Notes: generated by a model from the sequence alone, not told the origin. Positions 1 through 10,274 are shown, numbered from the stretch's first letter. The stretch is DNA of 64,000 nt from Siphonodentalium dalli (GCA_032622095.1 CP136061.1:22940991-23004990); one strand, 5' to 3'. Numbers and translations are program-made.

Positions 1-3000
1 TGATCTTGATGAAGGCCTCCTCGTGTTTACCAGCAGAAGGGTTAAGTACTCACAGCACTGTGTCGACTGAGGTAATTAATGATCTTGATGAAGGCCTCCT
101 CGTGTCGACCAGCAGAAGGGTTAAGTACTCACAGCACTGTGTCGACTGAGGTAATTAATGATCTTGATGAAGGCCTCCTCGTGTTTACCAGCAGAAGGGT
201 TAAGTACTCACAGCACTGTGTCGACTGAGGTAATTAATGATCTTGATGAAGGCCTCCTCGTGTTTACCAGCAGAAGGGTTAAGTACTCACAGCACTGTGT
301 CGACTGAGGTAATTAATGATCTTGATGAAGGCCTCCTCGTGTCGACCAGCAGAAGGGTTAAGTACTCACAGCACTGTGTCGACTGAGGTAATTAATGATC
401 TTGATGAAGGCCTCCTCGTGTCGACCAGCAGAAGGGTTAAGTACTCACAGCACTGTGTCGACTGAGGTAATTAATGATCTTGATGAAGGCCTCCTCGTGT
501 TTACCAGCAGAAGGGTTAAGTACTCACAGCACTGTGTCGACTGAGGTAATTAATGATCTTGATGAAGGCCTCCTCGTGTTTACCAGCAGAAGGGTTAAGT
601 ACTCACAGCACTGTGTCGACTGAGGTAATTAATGATCTTGATGAAGGCCTCCTCGTGTTTACCAGCAGAAGGGTTAAGTACTCACAGCACTGTGTCGACT
701 GAGGTAATTAATGATCTTGATGAAGGCCTCCTCGTGTCGACCAGCAGAAGGGTTAAGTACTCACAGCACTGTGTCGACTGAGGTAATTAATGATCTTGAT
801 GAAGGCCTCCTCGTGTCGACCAGCAGAAGGGTTAAGTACTCACAGCACTGTGTCGACTGAGGTAATTAATGATCTTGATGAAGGCCTCCTCGTGTCGACC
901 AGCAGAAGGGTTAAGTACTCACAGCACTGTGTCGACTGAGGTAATTAATGATCTTGATGAAGGCCTCCTCGTGTCGACCAGCAGAAGGGTTAAGTACTCA
1001 CAGCACTGTGTCGACTGAGGTAATTAATGATCTTGATGAAGGCCTCCTCGTGTCAACCAGCAGAAGGGTTAAGTACTCACAGCACTGTGTCGACTGAGGT
1101 AATTAATGATCTTGATGAAGGCCTCCTCGTGTTTACCAGCAGAAGGGTTAAGTACTCACAGCACTGTGTCGACTGAGGTAATTAATGATCTTGATGAAGG
1201 CCTCCTCGTGTTTACCAGCAGAAGGGTTAAGTACTCACAGCACTGTGTCGACTGAGGTAATTAATGATCTTGATGAAGGCCTCCTCGTGTTTACCAGCAG
1301 AAGGGTTAAGTACTCACAGCACTGTGTCGACTGAGGTAATTAATGATCTTGATGAAGGCCTCCTCGTGTCGACCAGCAGAAGGGTTAAGTACTCACAGCA
1401 CTGTGTCGACTGAGGTAATTAATGATCTTGATGAAGGCCTCCTCGTGTCGACCAGCAGAAGGGTTAAGTACTCACAGCACTGTGTCGACTGAGGTAATTA
1501 ATGATCTTGATGAAGGCCTCCTCGTGTCTACCAGCAGAAGGGTTAAGTACTCACAGCACTGTGTCGACTGAGGTAATTAATGATCTTGATGAAGGCCTCC
1601 TCGTGTTTACCAGCAGAAGGGTTAAGTACTCACAGCACTGTGTCGACTGAGGTAATTAATGATCTTGATGAAGGCCTCCTCGTGTTTACCAGCAGAAGGG
1701 TTAAGTACTCACAGCACTGTGTCGACTGAGGTAATTAATGATCTTGATGAAGGCCTCCTCGTGTTTACCAGCAGAAGGGTTAAGTACTCACAGCACTGTG
1801 TCGACTGAGGTAATTAATGATCTTGATGAAGGCCTCCTCGTGTTTACCAGCAGAAGGGTTAAGTACTCACAGCACTGTGTCGACTGAGGTAATTAATGAT
1901 CTTGATGAAGGCCTCCTCGTGTTTACCAGCAGAAGGGTTAAGTACTCACAGCACTGTGTCGACTGAGGTAATTAATGATCTTGATGAAGGCCTCCTCGTG
2001 TCGACCAGCAGAAGGGTTAAGTACTCACAGCACTGTGTCGACTGAGGTAATTAATGATCTTGATGAAGGCCTCCTCGTGTTTACCAGCAGAAGGGTTAAG
2101 TACTCACAGCACTGTGTCGACTGAGGTAATTAATGATCTTGATGAAGGCCTCCTCGTGTTTACCAGCAGAAGGGTTAAGTACTCACAGCACTGTGTCGAC
2201 TGAGGTAATTAATGATCTTGATGAAGGCCTCCTCGTGTTTACCAGCAGAAGGGTTAAGTACTCACAGCACTGTGTCGACTGAGGTAATTAATGATCTTGA
2301 TGAAGGCCTCCTCGTGTTTACCAGCAGAAGGGTTAAGTACTCACAGCACTGTGTCGACTGAGGTAATTAATGATCTTGATGAAGGCCTCCTCGTGTCGAC
2401 CAGCAGAAGGGTTAAGTACTCACAGCACTGTGTCGACTGAGGTAATTAATGATCTTGATGAAGGCCTCCTCGTGTCGACCAGCAGAAGGGTTAAGTACTC
2501 ACAGCACTGTGTCGACTGAGGTAATTAATGATCTTGATGAAGGCCTCCTCGTGTCGACCAGCAGAAGGGTTAAGTACTCACAGCACTGTGTCGACTGAGG
2601 TAATTAATGATCTTGATGAAGGCCTCCTCGTGTTTACCAGCAGAAGGGTTAAGTACTCACAGCACTGTGTCGACTGAGGTAATTAATGATCTTGATGAAG
2701 GCCTCCTCGTGTCGACCAGCAGAAGGGTTAAGTACTCACAGCACTGTGTCGACTGAGGTAATTAATGATCTTGATGAAGGCCTCCTCGTGTCGACCAGCA
2801 GAAGGGTTAAGTACTCACAGCACTGTGTCGACTGAGGTAATTAATGATCTTGATGAAGGCCTCCTCGTGTCTACCAGCAGAAGGGTTAAGTACTCACAGC
2901 ACTGTGTCGACTGAGGTAATTAATGATCTTGATGAAGGCCTCCTCGTGTTTACCAGCAGAAGGGTTAAGTACTCACAGCACTGTGTCGACTGAGGTAATT

Positions 3001-4385
3001 AATGATCTTGATGAAGGCCTCCTCGTGTCGACCAGCAGAAGGGTTAAGTACTCACAGCACTGTGTCGACTGAGGTAATTAATGATCTTGATGAAGGCCTC
3101 CTCGTGTCGACCAGCAGAAGGGTTAAGTACTCACAGCACTGTGTCGACTGAGGTAATTAATGATCTTGATGAAGGCCTCCTCGTGTCGACCAGCAGAAGG
3201 GTTAAGTACTCACAGCACTGTGTCGACTGAGGTAATTAATGATCTTGATGAAGGCCTCCTCGTGTTTACCAGCAGAAGGGTTAAGTACTCACAGCACTGT
3301 GTCGACTGAGGTAATTATTGATCTTGATGAAGGCCTCCTCGTGTCGACCAGCAGAAGGGTTAAGTACTCACAGCACTGTGTCGACTGAGGTAATTAATGA
3401 TCTTGATGAAGGCCTCCTCGTGTTTACCAGCAGAAGGGTTAAGTACTCACAGCACTGTGTCGACTGAGGTAATTAATGATCTTGATGAAGGCCTCCTCGT
3501 GTCTACCAGCAGAAGGGTTAAGTACTCACAGCACTGTGTCGACTGAGGTAATTAATGATCTTGATGAAGGCCTCCTCGTGTCAACCAGCAGAAGGGTTAA
3601 GTACTCACAGCACTGTGTCGACTGAGGTAATTAATGATCTTGATGAAGGCCTCCTCGTGTCGACCAGCAGAAGGGTTAAGTACTCACAGCACTGTGTCGA
3701 CTGAGGTAATTAATGATCTTGATGAAGGCCTCCTCGTGTTTACCAGCAGAAGGGTTAAGTACTCACAGCACTGTGTCGACTGAGGTAATTAATGATCTTG
3801 ATGAAGGCCTCCTCGTGTCTACCAGCAGAAGGGTTAAGTATTCACAGCACTGTGTCGACTGAGGTAATTAATGATCTTGATGAAGGCCTCCTCGTGTTTA
3901 CCAGCAGAAGGGTTAAGTACTCACAGCACTGTGTCGACTGAGGTAATTAATGATCTTGATGAAGGCCTCCTCGTGTCGACCAGCAGAAGGGTTAAGTACT
4001 CACAGCACTGTGTCGACTGAGGTAATTAATGATCTTGATGAAGGCCTCCTCGTGTCGACCAGCAGAAGGGTTAAGTACTCACAGCACTGTGTCGACTGAG
4101 GTAATTAATGATCTTGATGAAGGCCTCCTCGTGTTTACCAGCAGAAGGGTTAAGTACTCACAGCACTGTGTCGACTGAGGTAATTAATGATCTTGATGAA
4201 GGCCTCCTCGTGTTTACCAGCAGAAGGGTTAAGTACTCACAGCACTGTGTCGATTGAGGTAATTAATGATCTTGATGAAGGCCTCCTCGTGTTTACCAGC
4301 AGAAGGGTTAAGTACTCACAGCACTGTGTCGATTGAGGTAATTAATGATCTTGATGAAGGCCTCCTCGTGTCGACCAGCAGAAGG
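1..4385. repeat. 79-bp tandem satellite, 55 full copies plus one partial
   Basis: The unit beginning TGATCTTGATGAAGG recurs every 79 bp with no indels. Copy 2 starts at 80, copy 3 at 159 and copy 56 at 4346, and the match breaks at 4385 inside copy 56. Copies are almost identical. Nearly all variation falls at one trinucleotide after CTCGTGT, which reads TTA (about 27 copies), CGA (about 23), CTA (4) or CAA (2). The unit length is not a multiple of three and contains TAA/TGA in TAATTAATGA, so it is not coding. The array is cut by the window start. Confidence 0.98.
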
Positions 4386-5288
4386 TCGTAACTCACAGTA
4401 GCTGAGATATTTCTCTCCGAGCTTCAACTCACTGTTCTTTGGGATGGACTGAATGTTCGTCAACAGCCGGCTTTTCACTAACTCTGATGGTGCCTTGTTT
4501 GTGATATCTAAACTGTCACCTCTGAGAATGTTAAAACAGAATCAGCCACATAAACATCAGTCTGTTTTGAGAGTTTTATGATTATACGAAATAGTTGCAA
4601 ACCCCATTGTGGGGAAGATGTGAAACTAGTTGAAATAAAAATCAAAACAACAGTTTATATGTTGTCCATCACGATACATCTGACAAAGCGCCCAGATGTT
4701 TTTCAAGAGTTAAAAAGAGTGAAAAAATCACTTATCCAAAATCAGAAATTTAAATATGTTTCTGTTAAATATGTAATGGTAACAAGAGCATCACTAGGGT
4801 GTGGCAAAATACACCAATGGTAATTCCAATCAAGAACCATAACCTTGGGAAAAATTGGCAGGTGGAACACAAAAATCGATCTTGACCTGCATTTTGGGCT
4901 AGTAAACCCAATACCAAATATGATTCCATTTTGTTCAGAGTTACTATACATGTATGTATCATTCGGAAACGAAAAAAAATTGAATGCAAATTATAACAGA
5001 AAGAGCCATAGCTCTAGTGAAAATTAGCGGGTGGAACCCAAAAATCGAACTTGATCTGTATTTTGTTCTAGTAAATCCACATTCCAAATTTCAACTGATG
5101 CACGGACAGACAGACTAATAACATAATACATCCCTTTTTTTTCAAAAAGCGCGTATTTTCTATAGCCTCCTTGGATGTTGTTCCATTAAATTATCAATAT
5201 GTTTATTAATTTTTTTATAATTCTTGAGAAGAATAAAAAGGCCTCCCTGCCTCATCCTATCTTCCGTATATAATCGCTTGAAAAACAA
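4386..5288. other. Intergenic stretch with dispersed-repeat fragments
   Basis: No convincing gene is seen. From about 4790 to 5110 there are two related repeat fragments (one around GGTGGAACACAAAAATCGA, one around GGTGGAACCCAAAAATCGA) that end in GACAGACAGAC. The same repeat type recurs at about 7010-7140 and 16990-17115. Short open frames at 4578-4823 and 4845-5027 have no recognisable features. The stretch separates the satellite from the polyadenylation end of the minus-strand gene. Confidence 0.5.
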
Positions 5289-5293
5289 AGGTA

Positions 5294-5299
5294 TTTATT
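5294..5299 (-). terminator. Polyadenylation signal AATAAA directly after the stop codon
   Basis: On the minus strand the stop TAA (5302-5300) is immediately followed by AATAAA (5299-5294). A likely cleavage site is the CA in TTTTTCAAGC near 5275, so the 3' untranslated region would be only some 20-30 nt. It supports exon 9 as the terminal exon. Confidence 0.6.
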
Positions 5300-6545
5300 T
5301 TAATAGCCTATTAAGTGATTTGGTGATAATAAAGCATACATTCTCATTGGCTTCAGAACTCCGATCGATGAGAACATCTGAACTTCAGACGCCACCATCC
5401 TATTAACACTCAGGTTGCCTGACCAAACTAGATGTGGCTCCGTTTTACCATTCGCCCCAGCACAGTAAGATTTTGTTCCAATGTTCGGCCCAGTACAATT
5501 AGAATCTGTTCTACCGTTTGTCCTGCTACAACAAGAATCTGTTTTACTGTCCATTGCAGTAGAACTTGAAATATTTTCACCATTCACATCGGAACGAATA
5601 GAATCTGTTGTACCATCCATCTCGGTACCAATTGGTTCTGTTTGATTGTCAATGGAATTTGTTTCGCCATTCACATCTGAACGATTACAATCTATTTTAC
5701 CATCCAACTCGGTACTATTTAGTACTGTTTTCATGTGCATCCTGGCACGATTTGAATCTGTTTCACCATTCACATCGGATCGATTAGAATCTGTTTTACC
5801 AATACCAACCACCTCGGTACCAATTAGTTCTGTATTTAAGATGGTCCTGGCACAATTTGAATTTGTTTTTCCATTCACATCGGAACAATTAGAATCTGTT
5901 TTATCATTCACCTCAGTACCAGTTGGTTCTGATTTTATGTGCGTCCTAGTAGAATTTGAGTCTGTTTCACAACTCAGATCAGAACGATTAGAATCTGTTT
6001 TACCATCCACCTCGGTACCAGTTGGTTCTGTTTTTATGTGCGTCCTAGTAGAATTTGAGTCTGTTTCACAACTCAGATCAGAACGATTAGAATCTGTTTT
6101 ACCATCCACCCCGGTACCAGTTGGTTCTGTTTTTATGTGCGTCCTAGTAGAATTTGAGTCTGTTTCACAACTCAGATCAGAACGATTAGAATCTGTTTTA
6201 CCATCCACCTCGGTACCAGTTGGTTCTGTTTTTATGTGTGTCCTAGTAGAATTTGCTGTTTCACAAATCACATCAGTAGCGAAGGGCTCTGTTTTAATGT
6301 TTATCCTTTTACAACTAGATTCAGTTCCACTGTTCACCTGGGTAGCATTAGGTTCCTTTTTAATGTTTATCCTGGGACAATTAGAATGTGTTCCGCTATT
6401 CATCTGGTTACCAATAGGCTCTGTTTTATCACAGATCTCGGTACTAGCATGCCCTGTTTTGATATTAGTCGTGGTATTATTAGGTTCCGTTTTGACATTT
6501 TGCACCAAAGAATTAGAACAGACAGATATGCTTGTCACGGGAAAA
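5300..6545 (-). CDS. DUF3715 gene exon 9: repetitive tail with [IV]KxEP motifs, stop codon
   Basis: This 1246-bp terminal exon follows the acceptor TTCTTCTTTGCAG before 6545 and ends at TAA (5302-5300), encoding 414 residues (266-679). It is rich in Thr, Ser, Asn and Asp. Repeats have the outline IKTEPTGTEVDGKTDSNRSD, LSCETDSNSTRTH. Three copies of 33 residues are nearly identical (see 5903-6262); the rest are diverged. Seven motifs of the SUMO consensus type [IV]KxEP lie near residues 282, 326, 348, 369, 402, 435 and 468. The open frame continues upstream to 6586 and there looks like a signal peptide (MNINISIFHVLLCS), but that part is the polypyrimidine tract of the intron. Low complexity makes homology unclear. 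The last ~40 residues are not repetitive. Confidence 0.75.
5903..6262 (-). repeat. 99-bp (33-codon) in-frame tandem repeat inside exon 9
   Basis: On the plus strand ACCATCCACC recurs at 6002, 6101 and 6200, and the related ATCATTCACC is at 5903, so the period is exactly 99 bp over about 3.6 units. Copies differ by few bases, implying recent expansion or homogenisation. Each unit carries one [IV]K[TS]EP motif. The multiple-of-three length keeps both this frame and an antisense shadow frame open. Confidence 0.9.
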
Positions 6546-7673
6546 CTGCAAAGAAGAACATGGAAAATAGAAATGTTAATATTCACTAAATATTAGACTA
6601 CAAACATTATCTCAAAATATATGGATCAAGTGTTCCTACGGCAACTTTTATAACCGATTTTAATTCCACAGCCAGAATAGCTTATCATTATCATAAGTGA
6701 AAGTGAAATATTTCGAGGACAATTGTTAAGTCCAATAGCTTCTATCCTTTTAACCAGGCTAAGAGGTTACCAGGCTAATAGGTTACCAGGCTAAGATGTT
6801 TAAAAAAACTTGAAGATCTTAGAAATTTTAGTGATTTTATTGGAGGGAAAATGCTCTCAAGTCCCCCTCAATCCATCAGCTCTCCCTGCCAAATTTCACC
6901 TCAGCCTTTCAAGCATGCAGTTCTGAAAAAGATTTGTTCACTTTTATATAATAAAGCAAAATCAATTTAATAGCCTGTTATTCCACATATAGTAGCAACA
7001 ACATCGTTGGGGCGTGGCAAAATATGCCCATGGTAATTCCAACAAAGGGCTATAATTCTGGTGAAAATGGGAGGGGAAATCTAAATTTGAACTCTATTTT
7101 GGGCTAGTTAACTCACATACCAAATTTCATTCAATTCAGTTGAAACTACCCCCTTATATTGGCAACAACAAGCGTTCATTTAACCGCGATGCGGTTAGCA
7201 TTGCCACAGTAGACCAATGGCAACTACACCGCAGTTCCACTGCCTAACTGCAGTTACTTTTTTCTACACAAATGTTCATAAACCAGGCTATCGGGCTAGC
7301 ATTACCAATATTAAAAATACAAATTCACCCTCTGGGGACCTCATTCTGCTTAGACTTCATCTTCTAAGAACTATCTATTGTCTCAAATTAACATTGTTTT
7401 TATTTACATTTTCCCTTCTGTTCAGTTTCTATATCCCCTAATTTGCAGAAGATAAAATGCATAATCGAGGTGACTAATGGGTGAACATCACCAATTCTGA
7501 TTCTAGGTCTCCCATAGCAGAATGAATGGTAAAGTTAGCAATGGTACTACAAAAGCGTCACCAAATTCACCCTCTGGGGACCTCATTCTGCAAATATCAG
7601 ACACACTATTTCCAGACTTAATATTGGTGTGGCGTTAGTTGATGACCAGAAGTGATTAGTGGTTCAAGGTCAC
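6546..7673 (-). other. Intron 8 with dispersed repeats and a MITE copy
   Basis: It begins GTGACC and ends TTTGCAG on the minus strand. About 7010-7140 holds a dispersed repeat related to 4790-4960. About 7300-7614 holds an inverted, left-end-degraded copy of the hairpin MITE family seen whole at 10270-10683 and 12591-13050: ACCCTCTGGGGACC occurs at both ends and it finishes CAGACACACTATTTCCAG. A simple duplication AGGTTACCAGGCTAA lies near 6765-6795. Confidence 0.6.
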
Positions 7674-7789
7674 CTTGTTTCTTCCACTTCTTCATCTGTT
7701 TCTCTATATTCCATTTCCAGCACAGCACACGGGAGAATATGGTGGGGATGCCTCATAGGTTCGATTGCTCCGAGTTCATACAGATACAG
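7674..7789 (-). CDS. DUF3715 gene exon 8 (end of domain)
   Basis: This 116-bp exon has acceptor TATTTGTTTTAG before 7789 and donor ACAAG|GTGACC at 7674/7673. It enters in phase 0 and leaves in phase 2. It encodes LYLYELGAIEPMRHPHHILP, CAVLEMEYRETDEEVEET (residues 227-264), and the AG left over pairs with T of exon 9 to make Ser. YLYELGA...RHPHHILPCAV is the closing segment of DUF3715, after which an acidic linker begins. Without splicing, the frame would stop at TGA two bases past the donor. The splice was preferred because exon 9 supplies the exact phase and a strong acceptor. Confidence 0.75.
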
Positions 7790-7807
7790 CTAAAACAAAT
7801 ACATCTC

Positions 7808-8051
7808 TTAATCCTTTCATGACGGGAGCTGCGCTGGCACAGCATTAAAGACTCTGTGCCAGTACATTAACTTATACATGAGACTCTCCCATAGGGAGCC
7901 TCGCATATATAAGAGAATGCACTTGCTTACAAGGTCAGTGTAAATATTGTTAGGCCAATGTATTCTCTTATATATCAGTCTCCCTATGGGTGACTCACAT
8001 GGCACAGGGTTTTCGCAAAATTTCAGGAAGCTCCAGTCATGGATGGGTTAA
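7808..8051. mobile_element. TTAA-flanked hairpin MITE (piggyBac-like), copy 1
   Basis: The left end is TTAATCCTTTCATGACGGGA (7808) and the right end is AGTCATGGATGGGTTAA (to 8051), inverted and both bounded by TTAA. Inside are inverted copies of a hairpin around TCTCTTATATATNAG and TCTCCCATAGGGAG. TTAA duplications and TIRs starting CC are the mark of piggyBac-type non-autonomous elements. It lies in intron 7. Related copies or fragments are at 12000, 13706, 15447 and 17735. Confidence 0.6.
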
Positions 8052-8729
8052 TAAGTAAAACTGAAGGAAAGAAATAGGGGGCTTTAGATTGAAAATCTCT
8101 CCATTACAGTAATGTAGCATAATTCTTTGATGCTATGTTAAAAGAAAAAAAAAATTTCAATACATTTCAATTAGTCAATCAGTCCTAACCACTAGGAAAA
8201 CACAGGAAGAGCAGTTATTTACTCTTGCAATTCAAAAGACGGATGTAACTGCGCCAGTAATATAAGTTGGGTTTTTCTCAAACAAAATGTCATTGTGGAA
8301 TAGAACTATGTCCAGTTACACTTTCGCATGCCCATAATTGGAGATTTGAAAGTTTCTAAATATATCTTCAAATAGTTCAATATTGAATAAACGATTACAG
8401 TGACCATGAACATTTGACGAGAGAGACGAGTGCGAACAACCATGAATTAAAAATTGGGAAGGACTGGTCTACTAAAGATTTAAGATCATCTAGATTGAAA
8501 TTTTTTATTAAAAATCTCTGGAAAATCCCATAAAATATATAAAGTAGGTAGGGTCAGGGGAAACAAAAATGAAAGTGTCAGTGACACTGTAGCTCAACTT
8601 GAGAACGAGTTGATTTTTTTGCTGTGCAATGAATAGAATAATGAAGAAGGAAAGCCAAAAACTTACAGTAAAGGTCTTGTATTGTGTAGATGAAATTATG
8701 TTCATTTCAAACATTTCACCAATAATGTG
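8052..8729. other. Intron 7 sequence, no feature recognised
   Basis: AT-rich sequence without recognisable exon, RNA gene or repeat. A 68-codon minus-strand frame (8508-8714) is hydrophobic, lacks splice context and is not supported. Confidence 0.4.
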
Positions 8730-9260
8730 GGCTGCAGGATTGGAGATGGATTGAAATGTTTTTCTACGAATTTCTGGAAAAATTGATGGCTCTCATCTAG
8801 AAGTTATCATGAAGATCCATATAAAGTTTGGTGATGATCGGATGAGGGATGTGGTCTGTAGGGTGTGCTAAAGGATTTAGTCATGCAAAGATTAAAATCC
8901 AAGATGGCTGCCGGCGTCCACGTATTTCATCAAAAAAATTTCAAATTCGATGGCTCCCATCTAGAGGTGATCCCAAACATGCCTGTCAATTTTCAAATCA
9001 ATTCTCCAATAAATGCGAGCTGCAGGCTGTGCCGATCGATTAAAATTTTAAATCCAAGATGGCTGCTGGCGGCCATGTTTTTAAACAAATTTCGGATTAA
9101 TCGATGGCTCCCATCTAGAGATCACTCTGAAGATCCATATGAAGTTTGGTGATGGTCAGATGAGATTTGTTACTGAAGGGTGTGCCAAAGGATATAGTCA
9201 TACAAAGAGTAAAATTCAAAATGGCTGCCGGTGGCCATGTTTTTCATCGAACGTATCGAA
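8730..9260. repeat. Degenerate ~160-bp tandem repeat (AAGATGGCTGCCGG type)
   Basis: About 3.3 diverged units. GATGGCTGCYGG lies at about 8903, 9058 and 9220 (spacing about 155-162), each preceded by ATTGATGGCTCYCATCTAGA-like sequence and AAGTTTGGTGATG. Short frames across it are shadows. It is in intron 7. Confidence 0.75.
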
Positions 9261-9444
9261 TAGTTTTCATATACATATTTAAGCACTCGGTATATAGGCA
9301 TGGTCATATAACTAGATGCTGCTACCATTTCTGGAACAAAAATAACCAAGAAATTTAGGTTATCGAGAAATAACCTTAATTGCTAAATGTGCGACAACAA
9401 ATTGCTTGATAGTATTCAGTGGATTGACAGCTTATAATTAAATT

Positions 9445-9550
9445 ACAGTAATGCCCTAAATAATCGACTCCTTAACCACACCAGAATTATGGGTAAAATT
9501 ACCCATAATTCTGTTGTGGTTAAGGAGTTGATTATTTAGGGCATTACTGT
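9445..9550. mobile_element. 106-bp near-perfect palindromic MITE
   Basis: ACAGTAATGCCCTAAATAAT at 9445 is matched by its reverse complement ending at 9550. The arms continue through TCGACTCCTTAACCACA and ACCCATAATTCTG almost to the centre, so nearly the whole element is a hairpin. The same ends delimit the longer relative at 10833-11130. It starts 19 bp downstream of exon 7 at the other side of its donor, in intron 7. Confidence 0.85.
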
Positions 9551-9568
9551 AGAAAGGTTAAATTATAC

Positions 9569-9700
9569 CTGACTGGAGTAAAACAGATGCTCTTCTGACT
9601 GTGTTCCGTCCAATGCACCATCCGATATATGACAATCAACATCTGGTTCCAAGGCAGCGCAGTCTGTACCAGTGTTAACACAAACAGATTTGGTCCTACC
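9569..9700 (-). CDS. DUF3715 gene exon 7
   Basis: This 132-bp exon (44 codons, phase 0 to 0) has acceptor CTGTGTTTCAG before 9700 and donor CAG|GTATAA at 9569/9568. It begins GRTKSVCVNTGTDCAALEPD and continues VDCHISDGALDGTQSEEHLF, YSSQ. GRTKSV, PDVDCHIS and YSSQ match the later part of DUF3715 (the xxDCHxS segment, then a helix leading to YLYE). Immediately upstream in the intron the acceptor region is repeated at 52-bp spacing. Use of any upstream copy shifts the frame and meets TAG, so only this innermost acceptor gives the protein. Confidence 0.8.
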
Positions 9701-9945
9701 CTGAAACACAGAGATCATTACCGGTGTTAATACAAACAGCTTTGGTCCTACCCTGAAACACAGAGTTCATTACCGGTGTTAATACAAACAGCTTTGGTCC
9801 TACCCTGAAACACAGAGTTCATTACCGGTGTTAATACAAACAGCTTAGTTCATACCCAGAAACACAGCGTTCATTTCCAATGTTAATTCAAACAGCTTTG
9901 GTCCTACCCTGAAACACAGAGTTCATTACCAGTGTTAACTCAAAC
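9669..9945 (-). repeat. 52-bp tandem repeat duplicating the exon 7 splice acceptor
   Basis: CCGGTGTTAA/CCAGTGTT recurs at 9669, 9721, 9773, 9825, 9877 and 9929, exactly 52 bp apart. Each unit contains, on the minus strand, CTGTGTTTCAG|GGTAGGACC, which is the acceptor and first bases of exon 7. Acceptor AGs lie at 9702-9701, 9754-9753, 9806-9805 and 9910-9909. The unit near 9857 reads TTTCTGGG and has lost its AG. 52 is not a multiple of three, so use of an outer acceptor creates TAG at the next unit boundary. Confidence 0.9.
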
Positions 9946-10145
9946 ACAAACTCTAATTATAAATGTCCACACCAAATTGTATTGAGATCCTATAACCCAT
10001 AGCAGACAGACAAAATAAAACCTTATTTCTAGGAAATCAAGAAAGATAACTCCAAAACGAAAATTGCAAACAATGTCACTGGGCACCCTTGTTGAATTTC
10101 CAAACCAAATTTTATTCAATATGAACTAATTTTCATTAGAATTAC

Positions 10146-10274
10146 CGTGTTGTTTGCATCATTCATAGAGCACATGAGTGTACTTGCACTAATCCATGGC
10201 TCAAAGTCATTCATTTGTTGCCTATATTCTGTTGAGTAAAATAGGATATGGTCCCATAAATGGTCCACCCAAGC
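10146..10274 (-). CDS. DUF3715 gene exon 6, probable cassette exon (43 codons)
   Basis: This 129-bp exon is phase 0 at both ends, open throughout, and has acceptor CTCTATTTGCAG before 10274 and donor ACG|GTAATT at 10146/10145. It would add AWVDHLWDHILFYSTEYRQQ, MNDFEPWISASTLM and CSMNDANNT. Skipping it joins VMVLKVVK directly to GRTKSV, which is how the family sequence normally runs, so inclusion would insert 43 residues into the pseudo-PARP core. The acceptor and the first bases of the exon lie in the terminal inverted repeat of the MITE that fills intron 5. It could be a regulated cassette, a recent exonisation or a false exon. Confidence 0.5.

Noticed and set aside
1-4385. CRISPR-like array
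   Set aside because: Units are contiguous 79-bp repeats with no unique spacers, in an intron-bearing eukaryotic genome.
6545-6586. Signal peptide MNINISIFHVLLCS on the 428-codon minus-strand frame
   Set aside because: The DNA is a polypyrimidine tract ending TTTGCAG, and exon 8 supplies the matching phase; treated as intron.
5646-6596. 316-codon plus-strand frame, Val/Ser/Leu-rich and repetitive
   Set aside because: It is the antisense shadow of the 99-bp (33-codon) repeat in exon 9; a multiple-of-three repeat keeps several frames open. It has no splice context, and the minus strand joins correctly to upstream exons.
7672-7674. TGA just after exon 8 as the natural stop codon
   Set aside because: A donor (AAG|GTGACC) lies at the same place, exon 9 has a strong acceptor in the exact phase, and no polyadenylation signal follows 7672 closely, whereas exon 9 has one.
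8849-9358. Three frames of 63-95 codons
   Set aside because: They coincide with the degenerate 160-bp tandem repeat and shift frame between units.
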